A DNA stretch of 58,728 nt from Pseudomonadota bacterium (GTDB lineage: Bacteria > Desulfobacterota > Desulfovibrionia > Desulfovibrionales > Desulfovibrionaceae), in the NCBI GenBank assembly GCA_023403845.1, contig JAEYDL010000031.1, forward strand, positions 1-58,728, read 5' to 3'. A model generated the notes under the pieces. That model was given only the letters and a program-made list of their open reading frames with translations, did not search any database and was not told the DNA's origin. Of the stretch, positions 8,481-19,745 are shown one piece after another. Each line of letters begins with the position of its first letter. Within the stretch, counting starts at the first letter, position 1. The position numbers and the translations under genes were made by a program.

Positions 8481-9529
8481 ATATTGCCTTCGTCAATGCG
8501 ACCCGGAAGTGGGGCGGAGTCAAGACATGGTATCTTCAGTTCGCCGAACTGCTCTCGCAACGGGGAAACCGGGTTTTTTCCTACGCGCGTCAGCCCGAAT
8601 TCGTCACGCAGGTCCGGGAACGCACGGGACATGGTGAAGAGGTCCATTTCGGCGCGGATCTGAATCCGGCGACGGTGGCTTTTTTCCTTCGCGAATTCAG
8701 AAAACGTTCGATCGACATCGTTATCGTCAACATTGAAAAAGAATTGTCTACTGCAGGCGTGGCGGCGAAGCTCCTGGGAATTCCGGTAGTGCAGCGGGTG
8801 GGGCTGCCAGGGGATATTCCGTGCAGACTGAAGACCAGACTGCTGCATCGGTGGATCAGGCCGCGCTTTCTGTGCCCCTGCCGGTATATCGCCGACGGTT
8901 TCGTCCGGAGCCTGCCCTATGTCCGCTCCGAAGACGTGCATGTGATTCTGAACGGGAAAAAGGCCACGGATACGCCGCTGGAGACGCACTCGCCCCGCCG
9001 CCTGATCGCCACGCAGCAGCTCCAGCCCGACAAGGGACACGAAACGCTGCTCCGTGCGCTGGCCTTAATCGGAGACATGTCCTTTGAACTCCATGTCTGG
9101 GGCGTCGGCAAGAGCGAAGAGGCGTTGCAACGGCTCTCCAGAGAACTGGGACTTGGGGAACGGGTTTTTTGGCATGGCTTTTCTTTCAATATTATGGGAG
9201 AATTGCAAACAGGAGATATTTTTCTGCTGGCCTCTCTGCGAGAAGGACTCCCCAATACGCAGCTGGAGGCGATGGCGGCGGGACTTCTGCCCATCGTCCG
9301 CAATGTGGGCGGCGTCCGAGAGGTTATTCCAGATTCGCTCCGCAACTGGGTTTTGCCCTATGAGGCTGACGCGAGGGCTTTCGCGGAAAGAATCAAAGAA
9401 GCCTTGGTACTTTCAGATAAAAAATTGGTTGAGTTACGTAATATTTCCAGAGAGGCATGCAGAGATCTTTTTAATATTGATTGTAAAGCAGATGAGTTAG
9501 AATGTTGGATGAAAGATCTTTTGACATAA
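8477..9529 (+). CDS. Glycosyltransferase family 4 protein
   Basis: The 350-aa product starts MNIAFVNATR inside the last codons of pepP (ATGA overlap at 8477-8480). It is a GT-B fold enzyme. The GT4 C-terminal signature is visible near residues 250-280 (LREGLPNTQLEAMAAG, the E-x7-E retaining motif), followed by NVGGVREVI. An early RKWGG segment probably forms part of the acceptor domain. It should add a sugar to lipid-linked core or O-antigen. From about 9410 the DNA turns AT-rich, so its last 35-40 codons resemble the next gene and not its own start; a recombination junction may lie there. Confidence 0.85.
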   Translation: MNIAFVNATRKWGGVKTWYLQFAELLSQRGNRVFSYARQPEFVTQVRERTGHGEEVHFGADLNPATVAFFLREFRKRSIDIVIVNIEKELSTAGVAAKLLGIPVVQRVGLPGDIPCRLKTRLLHRWIRPRFLCPCRYIADGFVRSLPYVRSEDVHVILNGKKATDTPLETHSPRRLIATQQLQPDKGHETLLRALALIGDMSFELHVWGVGKSEEALQRLSRELGLGERVFWHGFSFNIMGELQTGDIFLLASLREGLPNTQLEAMAAGLLPIVRNVGGVREVIPDSLRNWVLPYEADARAFAERIKEALVLSDKKLVELRNISREACRDLFNIDCKADELECWMKDLLT

Positions 9530-9541
9530 GGATAGAGTTTT

Positions 9542-10612
<1,071 letters not shown>

Positions 10613-10753
10613 AAAATATGGCAAACAGGTTGGATTTACTATATACAAATTTATTAAAAGAGAAGGGATACTGAGTAGGAAAAGTATTTAATTTATGGTA
10701 TAGCTGTAGCAATAAGTTAGATTTTATCTAGTTAAAATACAGGATATATAAAA
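10613..10753 (+). other. AT-rich tail between GT4 gene and O-antigen ligase
   Basis: Positions 10613-10674 encode the alternative C-terminus of the GT4 gene. The remaining 79 nt are AT-rich, with no terminator hairpin. A loose AGGA precedes the GTG start of the ligase gene. Confidence 0.6.
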
Positions 10754-12013
10754 GTGAAAATTTTTTCTCATATTTTAAAAATAATAAAGAAAACATCTCC
10801 CATACAGGTCAGATCCTTACTTTTTTGGATGTTTTTGTGTTCCATCGTCACCTTCCCTCTGGGCAGGTTTTTTCAGGTTTCCCTGCCCATATTCTGTTTC
10901 CTGCTCCTGCTTTGGCTTTACCTGATAGACTGGAAAAATTGCGTTCTCCATCGTTTGCCGGTCAAAAAGTTTTTTTTGCTTTTTTTTGCCTGCATCGGGT
11001 TGCAGCTTGTTTTGTCGGAATGGTTTGCGCTCAGTCTGAGAACGATGTCGCCCAATTTTTATCGTGGATACCTTTTACCGTTCATAGGCATGGAGTGCAT
11101 TCGAAATGAGCGGGATCTGCGCAGACTTGTCTGGGCCTGTGCGGGCACGGCCCTCTACGAAGGGCTGGATGGCATCTGGCAGTTTGTTACGGGCTATGAT
11201 CTGATACAGCATACTGCGATCCTGCGAGGCAGGCTGACTGGATCTCTGGGCACCTACCGCGTGGGTAACTATATGGGGATGCTCTGCCTTCCTGCTCTGG
11301 GCATTTGGTTTCTCTGGCAAACAGAACGGATCATATGGAAATTTCTGCTGACCCTGCTGTGTCTTTCTCCTGCCTTTTTCCTATGGATCGGTGCTCAGGC
11401 CCGCATCGGCTATCTTGCCCTAGTAGGAGGGCTGTATATCGTCTGTTGCTTTGTGCTGTTTCGAAAAGCCGGCTGGAAAGTATTCCTGCTGCCGGTCGCG
11501 GCGGTCGTGCTGCTTTTGTTTTTCGGGCCGGAAAGAGTCAGCTTCGAGCGCATTTTGGCGGACGGCAGAATCCCTATCTGGACAACAGCCTGGAAGACGT
11601 TTCTCGCGTCTCCCTTTTTGGGGTGGGGAGGGGGAACCTTTGCGCCCGCCTACCTTGATCAGGGATTGATTATTCAGGAAGGTCAGATGCAGCACCCGCA
11701 CAATATTTATCTGCAACTGCTCGTTGATGGCGGGATAGTCGGTTTTCTGGGCGTAGCGTGCTTTCTGGCTGTAATGACTCTGTGGCCGTTCCGACGCATT
11801 CGTCAGGCCGTCAGACTTGAGCAGCAGTCTGGAAAAAGCGTTTACTGGCGTTTGACGGCTCTTTTCTGGGCTGGATGGCTTGGTTTCCTTATCGTCGGTT
11901 TTGCCGGACACGATTTTTACCGTACCTGGTGGGTTTCCACAGGATTCACCATGCTTGGCATCGTGCTGGGAGCATGCGTGAACGGAGCGGAGAGGGACGG
12001 GACACAGCAATAA
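10754..12013 (+). CDS. O-antigen ligase family protein (WaaL/Wzy type)
   Basis: The 419-aa integral membrane protein starts at a GTG, with about 10-12 hydrophobic segments from residue 20 on. A large periplasmic loop near residues 265-320 has R-x-R-like residues (GRIPIWTTAW) and an HPHNIYLQLLVDGG motif. That motif is typical of Wzy_C-domain proteins (PF04932), which include O-antigen ligases and polymerases; the two cannot be told apart from one sequence. It would act at the periplasmic face, joining or polymerising lipid-linked glycan made by the flanking glycosyltransferases. Confidence 0.85.
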   Translation: MKIFSHILKIIKKTSPIQVRSLLFWMFLCSIVTFPLGRFFQVSLPIFCFLLLLWLYLIDWKNCVLHRLPVKKFFLLFFACIGLQLVLSEWFALSLRTMSPNFYRGYLLPFIGMECIRNERDLRRLVWACAGTALYEGLDGIWQFVTGYDLIQHTAILRGRLTGSLGTYRVGNYMGMLCLPALGIWFLWQTERIIWKFLLTLLCLSPAFFLWIGAQARIGYLALVGGLYIVCCFVLFRKAGWKVFLLPVAAVVLLLFFGPERVSFERILADGRIPIWTTAWKTFLASPFLGWGGGTFAPAYLDQGLIIQEGQMQHPHNIYLQLLVDGGIVGFLGVACFLAVMTLWPFRRIRQAVRLEQQSGKSVYWRLTALFWAGWLGFLIVGFAGHDFYRTWWVSTGFTMLGIVLGACVNGAERDGTQQ

Positions 12014-12049
12014 GCCTTTGGGGACTGCAGAAGATTGCGGGGAGAAAAT

Positions 12050-13161
<1,112 letters not shown>

Positions 13162-13181
13162 CGTCGGGCGAGGCGGAGCGG

Positions 13182-14243
13182 CTACAGGGCCAGACGCCAG
13201 CAGAAGATCAGAGCGCCCAGCGCAAGAATGCCGCTTGCCCACTGCGCGCCGGGTGAAGGTTCGCCGAAACGACGGATGAGCAGGGCGGCGATTCCGCCGG
13301 TGCAAAAGCCGGAGAGCAGACCGAACAGGTGCGCGGCATAGTCGGTACGCGCGCCTTCCGTGCCGAGCATGGCGAGAACGGCCGCTCCGGCTGCCAGCAG
13401 CATGAGACCGCGTCGCCAGGACAGTCTGCGCGCTTCTCTGTTCCCTGCCGTTCCGGGCAGCGTCAGAATTCCGGACAGCGCGCCGACCGTCCCGAAGAGG
13501 GCCGTGGAAAAGCCAAGGCTGACGTGATCTGCCGGACGGTACAGAACATTCAGCATGTTGCCGAGCGTTCCTGCCAGCAGGACCAGCACGAGACCGACCC
13601 CCAGTCCTGTTCTCCTGAACAGCAGAATGAGGAACGGCGCGCCGAACAGCACGTTGCTGAACAGGTGTTCGCTGTCCGCGTGCAGGGTAAGCGCCGTCAT
13701 GCAGCGATACCATTCGTGTTCGTAGAAAACCTGAAAGACGTCCACGGCCCCCCGTTTCAGCCAGTCCGCGGGCGTCAGAGAAGGCAGTCCCGGCACAGTT
13801 CCGGGAAAGCTCCATCCCATGCGGATGCCGTGCCAGAGAACAAGCAGCAGAAGAAGGAACAGCGTCCAGTGCGCGTTGGGGTACGCCGGAACGGGAATGG
13901 GGGAGATATTTTCCCGCGTTTCGGCGGCTACTGCCGCCAGTTCGGCACGGGCCAGCCGCTCAAGCAGCGCGGGAACATAGACCCGAAGTCGGCGACGGCC
14001 GCCTGTGCGGTAGGGAATGCCGCGCGAGGCCAGAATCATCAGCCACTGTTCGACCAGAGGAACGGACGGCGGCGCAGCGCGTTTTTGTCCATCGTCGACC
14101 TGCCGCCAGGTTCGAGGAATGCCAGCGGGACGCGGCAGGAGGAAAAGGGGACGGCGTCGACGGCGCGGAGGATACCTTCGGGCCGGGGGACGACCGGAGC
14201 CGGAAGGCGGACGCCGGATGCGGGTGGGGCGGGTACGGTTCAT
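13182..14243 (-). CDS. Rhomboid family intramembrane serine protease
   Basis: The 353-aa protein has a basic, proline-rich N-terminus, then a first membrane segment near residue 135 (HWTLFLLLLLVLWHG). A rhomboid core follows. HADSEHLFSNVLFG is the TM2 histidine/asparagine motif, GFSTALFG carries the catalytic serine (GxSxxxFG), and YAAHLFGLLSG carries the catalytic histidine. All active-site residues are present. The start is uncertain: ATG 14243 has AGAGG too close to it, and an internal Met near residue 70 is an alternative. It converges with the GT9 gene with only 20 nt between. Confidence 0.85.
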   Translation of the reverse strand: MNRTRPTRIRRPPSGSGRPPARRYPPRRRRRPLFLLPRPAGIPRTWRQVDDGQKRAAPPSVPLVEQWLMILASRGIPYRTGGRRRLRVYVPALLERLARAELAAVAAETRENISPIPVPAYPNAHWTLFLLLLLVLWHGIRMGWSFPGTVPGLPSLTPADWLKRGAVDVFQVFYEHEWYRCMTALTLHADSEHLFSNVLFGAPFLILLFRRTGLGVGLVLVLLAGTLGNMLNVLYRPADHVSLGFSTALFGTVGALSGILTLPGTAGNREARRLSWRRGLMLLAAGAAVLAMLGTEGARTDYAAHLFGLLSGFCTGGIAALLIRRFGEPSPGAQWASGILALGALIFCWRLAL

Positions 14244-14286
14244 TCCTCTACGGTAAGGTGCGCGACCGGGTTTGCCAAGAGGACGC

Positions 14287-14322
14287 AAAAAAATGCCCCC
14301 GACGCAAATGCCGGAGGCATTT
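14287..14322 (-). terminator. Rho-independent terminator of rpmB
   Basis: On the minus strand an 11-bp stem (one G-T pair) with a 10-nt loop is followed by a run of T residues, about 30 nt past the rpmB stop. It separates rpmB from the rhomboid gene. Confidence 0.8.
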
Positions 14323-14350
14323 GGCGGAACGGCCGTTCCGCAAAAGGAAC

Positions 14351-14560
14351 CTAGTCGGCCTTGCGCACGACGGGCTTGGTGACCAGCCCGGAACGCAGGC
14401 AACGGGTGCACACGGAAATAGTGCGCACTTCACCGTTAGCGAACTGATGGCGCACGTTCTGCAGGTTCGGGTTGAACACGCGCTTGGTCTTGATGTTGGA
14501 GTGGCTCACATAGTTGCCGCCCTGCGGTTTCTTGCCGCAGATTTCGCACTGCTTGGACAT
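14351..14560 (-). CDS. rpmB: 50S ribosomal protein L28
   Basis: The 69-aa protein starts MSKQCEICGK with a GAGGATG ribosome-binding site. It carries CEIC near residues 5-8 and CTRC in the C-terminal part, the two Cys pairs of the zinc-binding (C+) form of L28. The core NIKTKRVFNPNLQ is typical of the family. It stands as a single transcription unit with its own promoter and terminator. Confidence 0.95.
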   Translation of the reverse strand: MSKQCEICGKKPQGGNYVSHSNIKTKRVFNPNLQNVRHQFANGEVRTISVCTRCLRSGLVTKPVVRKAD

Positions 14561-14637
14561 GACATCCTCCATATATTCGGACGGTCGCCCGAAGAAATCT
14601 TGCTTGTGGGCACGGACTGTCCGCACCAAAGATCGAT

Positions 14638-14666
14638 TACATATACGCTATTGGGAAAAATGGCAA
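14638..14666 (-). promoter_or_regulatory. Candidate rpmB promoter
   Basis: On the minus strand, TTGCCA (14661-14666), a 17-bp spacer, then TATGTA (14638-14643), with an overlapping TATATG at a shorter spacing. It lies about 80 nt before the rpmB ATG. Confidence 0.4.
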
Positions 14667-14667
14667 G

Positions 14668-14696
14668 CTCCGGAAGTGTCCTCCGGGGAATTTTTT
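14668..14696 (+). terminator. Terminator-like hairpin in carB leader
   Basis: A 7-bp stem (CTCCGGA with TCCGGGG, one wobble) with a 7-nt loop is followed by AA and T6. No plus-strand gene ends nearby; the next gene downstream is carB, 165 nt on. A 49-codon frame (MASSGSVLRG..., 14660-14809) starts just before the hairpin and reads through it, as in the pyrBC leader. It may be an attenuator. Confidence 0.45.
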
Positions 14697-14860
14697 CGCC
14701 TTTCCCTTGCATGGATGAAAGGAAAGATCTGGGAAAAAAGTGCCGAAAGCAGGGCTGTTGCGGGAAGACGGGGGATTCTCCGCTTGCCAGCCGTCACAAT
14801 GGCGTGTAGGAATCTGGGGATTCATCCTTGTCCAAACACCCTTGCCCAGCGGGGAGCGAT

Positions 14861-17800
14861 ATGCCTAAGCGTACAGATCTCAAAAAGATCATGGTAATCG
14901 GCTCTGGCCCGATCGTCATCGGTCAGGCCTGCGAATTCGACTATTCAGGAACTCAGGGCATCAAGGCCCTGAAGGAAGAAGGCTACGAGGTGGTGCTGGT
15001 CAACTCCAATCCAGCGACCATCATGACCGATCCCGGACTCGCCGACCGAACCTACATTGAACCGATCGAACCTGAAACCGTGGCCGCCATCGTGCGCAAG
15101 GAGCGCCCCTGTGCCATTCTGCCTACGCTCGGCGGGCAAACCGGTCTGAATACGGCCCTGGCTCTGGCCAAGTCCGGAGTGCTTGAGGAATGCGGTACAG
15201 AACTCATCGGCGCACGCGCCGAGGTGATCGAAAAGGCGGAAAGCCGCGAGCTGTTCCGTCAGGCCATGGCCAATATCGGGCTGCGCGTTCCTGAAAGCGG
15301 CATCGCTCACTCCATGGACGACGTCCGCCGGCTTGGAGCCTCGCTGCCGTTTCCGCTGATCATCCGTCCCGCCTTCACGCTTGGCGGTACGGGCGGCGGC
15401 ATCGCCTACAACATGGAAGATCTCGAATCCATTGCCGGAGACGGACTCGCGGCCAGCCCTGTGAGCGAAGTCATGATCGAACAGTCGGTCATCGGCTGGA
15501 AGGAATTCGAGATGGAAGTCATGCGCGATACCGCGGACAACTGCGTGATTGTCTGTTCCATCGAAAACGTGGACGCCATGGGCGTGCATACGGGCGACTC
15601 CATTACGGTGGCCCCGGCCCAGACGCTCACCGACCGCGAATACCAGAAGATGCGCGACGCCTCCATTGCCATCATGCGCGAGATAGGCGTGGAAACCGGC
15701 GGTTCCAACGTTCAGTTCGGTGTCAACCCGGCGGACGGTGAGCTGGTGGTCATCGAGATGAACCCGCGCGTGTCGCGTTCCTCCGCGCTGGCCTCAAAGG
15801 CTACGGGATTCCCCATTGCCAAGATTGCGGCCAAGCTGGCCGTAGGCTATACGCTGGATGAACTGCGCAACGACATTACCCGCGAAACTTCGGCCTCCTT
15901 TGAACCCACCATCGACTACTGCGTGGTCAAGATCCCTCGCTTTACCTTTGAAAAGTTTCCCGGGGCCAGGGATGAGCTTACTACGTCCATGAAGAGCGTG
16001 GGAGAAACCATGGCCATCGGCCGCACGTTCAAGGAAGCGCTTCAGAAGGGGCTGCGTTCGCTGGAAATAGGGGCCATCGGTCTGGGCAGCAATTTCCGTG
16101 CGCCGCTTCCGGGACGCGAGGAAATTCTTCCGAATCTGCGTACTCCCAATTCCCGCCGTCTTTTCGCCATCCGTCAGGCCATGCTGATGGGGTTCTCCAT
16201 CGAGGAACTGTACGAAATTACGCATATTGATCCGTGGTTCCTGCGCCAGATCAGAGAGATCGTGGACATGGAGAGCGAAATCCGCGATTTCGCGCTCGCC
16301 AATTCCATGACGCCGGATAATCCTGATATGGTCGCGGTGCTGCGCCGGGCCAAGGAGTTCGGTTTTTCCGACCGGCAGCTGGCCGAGATGTGGAAGAAGC
16401 CCGAGGGTGATATCCGGGCGCTGCGCACGGCTACCGGCACTCTGCCCACCTACTATCTGGTGGATACCTGCGCCGCCGAATTCGAGGCCTACACGCCATA
16501 CTACTATTCCACATACGAGTCGGGGCAGGAAGTCGAGTCCGGCGACCGCAAGAAGGTCATCATCCTCGGAGGCGGCCCCAACCGGATTGGTCAGGGCATC
16601 GAATTCGACTACTGCTGCTGCCATGCCTCCTTCGCTCTGCGCGACGCGGGAGTGCAGGCCATCATGGTCAACTCCAATCCCGAAACCGTATCCACCGACT
16701 ATGATACGTCCGACCGGCTCTACTTCGAGCCGCTGACCTTCGAAGACGTCATGCATATTGTGGATAAGGAACGGCCCGACGGTGTCATCGTCCAGTTCGG
16801 CGGGCAGACGCCTCTTAATCTCGCCGTGCCGTTGCTGCGCGCCGGGGTGCCCATTCTCGGGACCAGCCCGGACGCCATCGACCGGGCCGAGGATCGCGAG
16901 CGTTTTCAGGCCCTGCTGCAGAAGCTGTCCCTCCTGCAGCCCGCCAACGGCACCGCCACCACGCTGGAGGAGGCAAGAGACATCGCGCACCGTATCGGGT
17001 ATCCCATCGTGATCCGTCCGAGCTATGTGCTTGGAGGCCGGGCCATGATGATCGTGTACGACGACGAAGAAATGGCCGACTACTTCCGTCAGCATGTTGG
17101 ACGGCAGAAGCTCGAGCATCCGGTGCTTATCGACAAGTTCCTTGAAAACGCCATTGAAGTGGATGTTGATGCCCTGTCCGACGGCGAAGAAGTCTATGTG
17201 GCCGGGGTCATGGAGCACATTGAAGAAGCCGGAATCCATTCAGGCGACTCGTCCTGCGTGCTGCCTCCCTATTCGCTGCCCGCTTCCATCGTGGCCGAGA
17301 TCGAGCGGCAGACCGTGGCGCTGGCCCGGGAGCTGCGCGTGGTGGGCCTCATGAATATCCAGTTCGCGGTCAAGGACGGCGTGATCTTCATTCTGGAGGT
17401 CAATCCTCGCGCGTCGCGCACCGCGCCGTTCGTATCCAAGGCTACCGGAGTGCCGTTGCCGCGTCTGGCTACTCAGGTCATGCTCGGCAAGACGCTGAAG
17501 GAGCTTGATCCCTGGTCCATGCGCCGCACCGGCTATGTTTCGGTGAAGGAATCCGTGTTCCCCTTCCGGCGTTTCCCCGGCGTGGACATTCTGCTCGGAC
17601 CCGAAATGCGTTCCACCGGCGAGGTGATGGGCATCGCGCCCACCTTCGAAGAGGCTTTCCTCAAGGGGCAGCTCGGCGCGGGACAGAAGCTTCCCGACAG
17701 CGGCAAGATCTTTATTTCCGTGAACGATCGCGACAAGCGGTTCGTGGCGGATGTGGCCCGGCAATACGCGGACCTCGGCTTTACCATTCTCGCCACGGCC

Positions 17801-18097
17801 GGAACCGCCGGATTGCTCGCCGGGCAGGGGATTCCCGCCACACGGGTGCTCAAGGTTTATGAAGGTCGTCCGAATATCGTCGATCTCATCAAGAACGGCG
17901 AAGTGGCTCTGGTCATCAACACGGCGTCCGGCAAGCGCACGGCGCACGATTCCAAGGCCATCCGGCAGGCCACCCTGCATTATGGAGTGCCTTACAGCAC
18001 CACGCTGTCCGGAGCCCGGGCCATTGCGCGGGCTATCGGTGCGGCGCGGGAAGCCGGAGTGCATGTGAAAAGCCTTCAGGAATATTACGGAGTCTGA
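14861..18097 (+). CDS. carB: Carbamoyl-phosphate synthase large subunit
   Basis: CarB makes carbamoyl phosphate from bicarbonate, ammonia (from CarA) and two ATP, feeding pyrimidine and arginine synthesis. The 1078-aa protein starts MPKRTDLKKI after a GGGAG site. It shows the two homologous halves: VIGSGPIVIGQACEFDYSG at about 11-29 and ILGGGPNRIGQGIEFDY near 568, each followed by an ATP-grasp domain. The final 140 residues form an MGS-like allosteric domain (ATAGTAGLL, NTASGK). carA is not adjacent. Confidence 0.97.
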   Translation: MPKRTDLKKIMVIGSGPIVIGQACEFDYSGTQGIKALKEEGYEVVLVNSNPATIMTDPGLADRTYIEPIEPETVAAIVRKERPCAILPTLGGQTGLNTALALAKSGVLEECGTELIGARAEVIEKAESRELFRQAMANIGLRVPESGIAHSMDDVRRLGASLPFPLIIRPAFTLGGTGGGIAYNMEDLESIAGDGLAASPVSEVMIEQSVIGWKEFEMEVMRDTADNCVIVCSIENVDAMGVHTGDSITVAPAQTLTDREYQKMRDASIAIMREIGVETGGSNVQFGVNPADGELVVIEMNPRVSRSSALASKATGFPIAKIAAKLAVGYTLDELRNDITRETSASFEPTIDYCVVKIPRFTFEKFPGARDELTTSMKSVGETMAIGRTFKEALQKGLRSLEIGAIGLGSNFRAPLPGREEILPNLRTPNSRRLFAIRQAMLMGFSIEELYEITHIDPWFLRQIREIVDMESEIRDFALANSMTPDNPDMVAVLRRAKEFGFSDRQLAEMWKKPEGDIRALRTATGTLPTYYLVDTCAAEFEAYTPYYYSTYESGQEVESGDRKKVIILGGGPNRIGQGIEFDYCCCHASFALRDAGVQAIMVNSNPETVSTDYDTSDRLYFEPLTFEDVMHIVDKERPDGVIVQFGGQTPLNLAVPLLRAGVPILGTSPDAIDRAEDRERFQALLQKLSLLQPANGTATTLEEARDIAHRIGYPIVIRPSYVLGGRAMMIVYDDEEMADYFRQHVGRQKLEHPVLIDKFLENAIEVDVDALSDGEEVYVAGVMEHIEEAGIHSGDSSCVLPPYSLPASIVAEIERQTVALARELRVVGLMNIQFAVKDGVIFILEVNPRASRTAPFVSKATGVPLPRLATQVMLGKTLKELDPWSMRRTGYVSVKESVFPFRRFPGVDILLGPEMRSTGEVMGIAPTFEEAFLKGQLGAGQKLPDSGKIFISVNDRDKRFVADVARQYADLGFTILATAGTAGLLAGQGIPATRVLKVYEGRPNIVDLIKNGEVALVINTASGKRTAHDSKAIRQATLHYGVPYSTTLSGARAIARAIGAAREAGVHVKSLQEYYGV

Positions 18098-18353
18098 GCA
18101 TAAAGAGCCGGCGGGAACGAGAACGGGCGGGTCTGAGCCGTTCTGGAACGTTCTTGCGAAGAAAAGATGAATGATTTAAATGGGGCAGAGGGCAAAGCGG
18201 CTGGGCCGCGATCCAATATGGAGACCTCTGCCCTGTCCGTTTACAGTGTGGCCGCTCCGGCGGCTGGAGAACAGCGGCCCTGCATGCGGCGTCCGGATGG
18301 ACTGCCCGGCCGGGGCGTTTCCGAGATAATTCCCTGAAACGAGAAGGTACGTT
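18098..18353 (+). other. carB-purF intergenic region with paired stems
   Basis: These 256 bp hold a 9-bp inverted repeat (18183-18191 with 18225-18233) enclosing a smaller GCGGC/GCCGC hairpin at 18197-18209. A weak TTGCGA...TTAAAT promoter-like pair lies just upstream at about 18155-18182. If transcription starts there, the stems would be at the 5' end of the purF leader. No known riboswitch was recognised. Confidence 0.4.
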
Positions 18354-19730
18354 ATGTGCGGAGTTTTTGGCATATCGGGGCATCCCGAATCAGCGAGAAT
18401 GGCCTATTTCGGTCTGTACGCCCTTCAGCACCGTGGGCAGGAAAGCACCGGCATCGCTTCCTACGACGGCAAGCATATTCATGTTCATGCCGGGATGGGG
18501 CTGGTGCCGGACGTCTATGACGAACCGACCCTCGGGCAGGAGCTGCAGGGCAATATGGCCATAGGCCATGTCCGTTACTCCACCACCGGCGTTTCCGCCC
18601 GGCGCAACGCGCAGCCCCTGGTGGTGCGGGTGCGCGGCATTGAAATGGCGCTGGCGCATAACGGCAATCTGACCAACGCCGCCGAACTGCGCGAGGAACT
18701 GGAAAACATCGGCGCGATTTTCCAGACCAGCAGCGACAGTGAAATCTTTGTCCACCTGATTTCGCACAGTCTTGCGGGCAGGACGCTTGAAGAGGCCATC
18801 ATGGAAGCCTGCAAGCGTGTTCGCGGCGCCTATTCGCTGGTGATTCTTTCTGAGGGGCGTCTCATGGCCCTGCGTGATCCTCATGGTTTTCATCCGCTGG
18901 TCATGGGCAGGGTGGACGACGCATACGTGTTCGCGTCCGAAACCTGCGCCTTCGACCTGCTTGAGGCGGAATACATCCGCGATGTCGCGCCCGGCGAAAT
19001 GGTCATCGTCGAAGGGGACAACGTCCGTTCCTGCAAGCTGCCCGGCGCCGGCGAAGTGCCTGTACGGCAGTGCATTTTTGAACTGGTTTATTTTGCCCGG
19101 CCCGACTCTCTGGTTTTCGGCGAGGACGTCTACCAGTGCCGCAAGCGCATGGGGCACGAGATGGCCAGGGAGGCGCCCACCAACGCCGAACTGGTCATGC
19201 CGTTCCCTGATTCCGGCGTTTATGCTGCCATCGGTTTCGCGCAGGCCGCAGGCGTTCCTTACGAGCAGGCCTATATCCGCAACCATTACGTTGGGCGTAC
19301 GTTCATTCAGCCTTCCCAGACCATGCGCAACTTCGGCGTTCGCGTGAAGCTGAACCCCGTGCGTTCCATGATCAAGAACCGCCGCATCTGCATCGTCGAC
19401 GACTCCATTGTTCGCGGGACCACCGTTCAGACGCGCGTAGTGAAGCTGCGTGAACTCGGTGCGCTGGAAGTGGATTTCCGCGTAAGCTGTCCGCCGCTGC
19501 GCTTCCCCTGTTTTTATGGGATCAACTTCTCTTCCCGGGGTGAGCTTGTGGCCGCCAATCATCCGCTGGAGGCGTTGCCCGGTCTGCTCAATCTTGATTC
19601 TCTGCATTATCTGACCATTGAAGGCTTGCTGGCGTCCGTCTCCAAGCCTGACAATTACTGTCTCGCCTGCTTTAACGGCGATTATCCGGTTCCGTGCGGC
19701 GAAAACTGCCGGGGCTGCGCTTCCAAGTAA
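18354..19730 (+). CDS. purF: Amidophosphoribosyltransferase
   Basis: PurF is the first committed step of purine synthesis, forming phosphoribosylamine from PRPP and glutamine. The 458-aa protein starts MCGVFGISG; C2 becomes the N-terminal nucleophile of the glutaminase domain. The PRPP-binding motif IVDDSIVRGTT lies near residue 347. The C-terminal cysteines (CLACFNG, CGENCRGC) match the iron-sulfur form of the enzyme known from Bacillus subtilis. It precedes cimA by 15 nt on the same strand. Confidence 0.96.
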   Translation: MCGVFGISGHPESARMAYFGLYALQHRGQESTGIASYDGKHIHVHAGMGLVPDVYDEPTLGQELQGNMAIGHVRYSTTGVSARRNAQPLVVRVRGIEMALAHNGNLTNAAELREELENIGAIFQTSSDSEIFVHLISHSLAGRTLEEAIMEACKRVRGAYSLVILSEGRLMALRDPHGFHPLVMGRVDDAYVFASETCAFDLLEAEYIRDVAPGEMVIVEGDNVRSCKLPGAGEVPVRQCIFELVYFARPDSLVFGEDVYQCRKRMGHEMAREAPTNAELVMPFPDSGVYAAIGFAQAAGVPYEQAYIRNHYVGRTFIQPSQTMRNFGVRVKLNPVRSMIKNRRICIVDDSIVRGTTVQTRVVKLRELGALEVDFRVSCPPLRFPCFYGINFSSRGELVAANHPLEALPGLLNLDSLHYLTIEGLLASVSKPDNYCLACFNGDYPVPCGENCRGCASK

Positions 19731-19745
19731 GTTTTCGGGAGGCTT

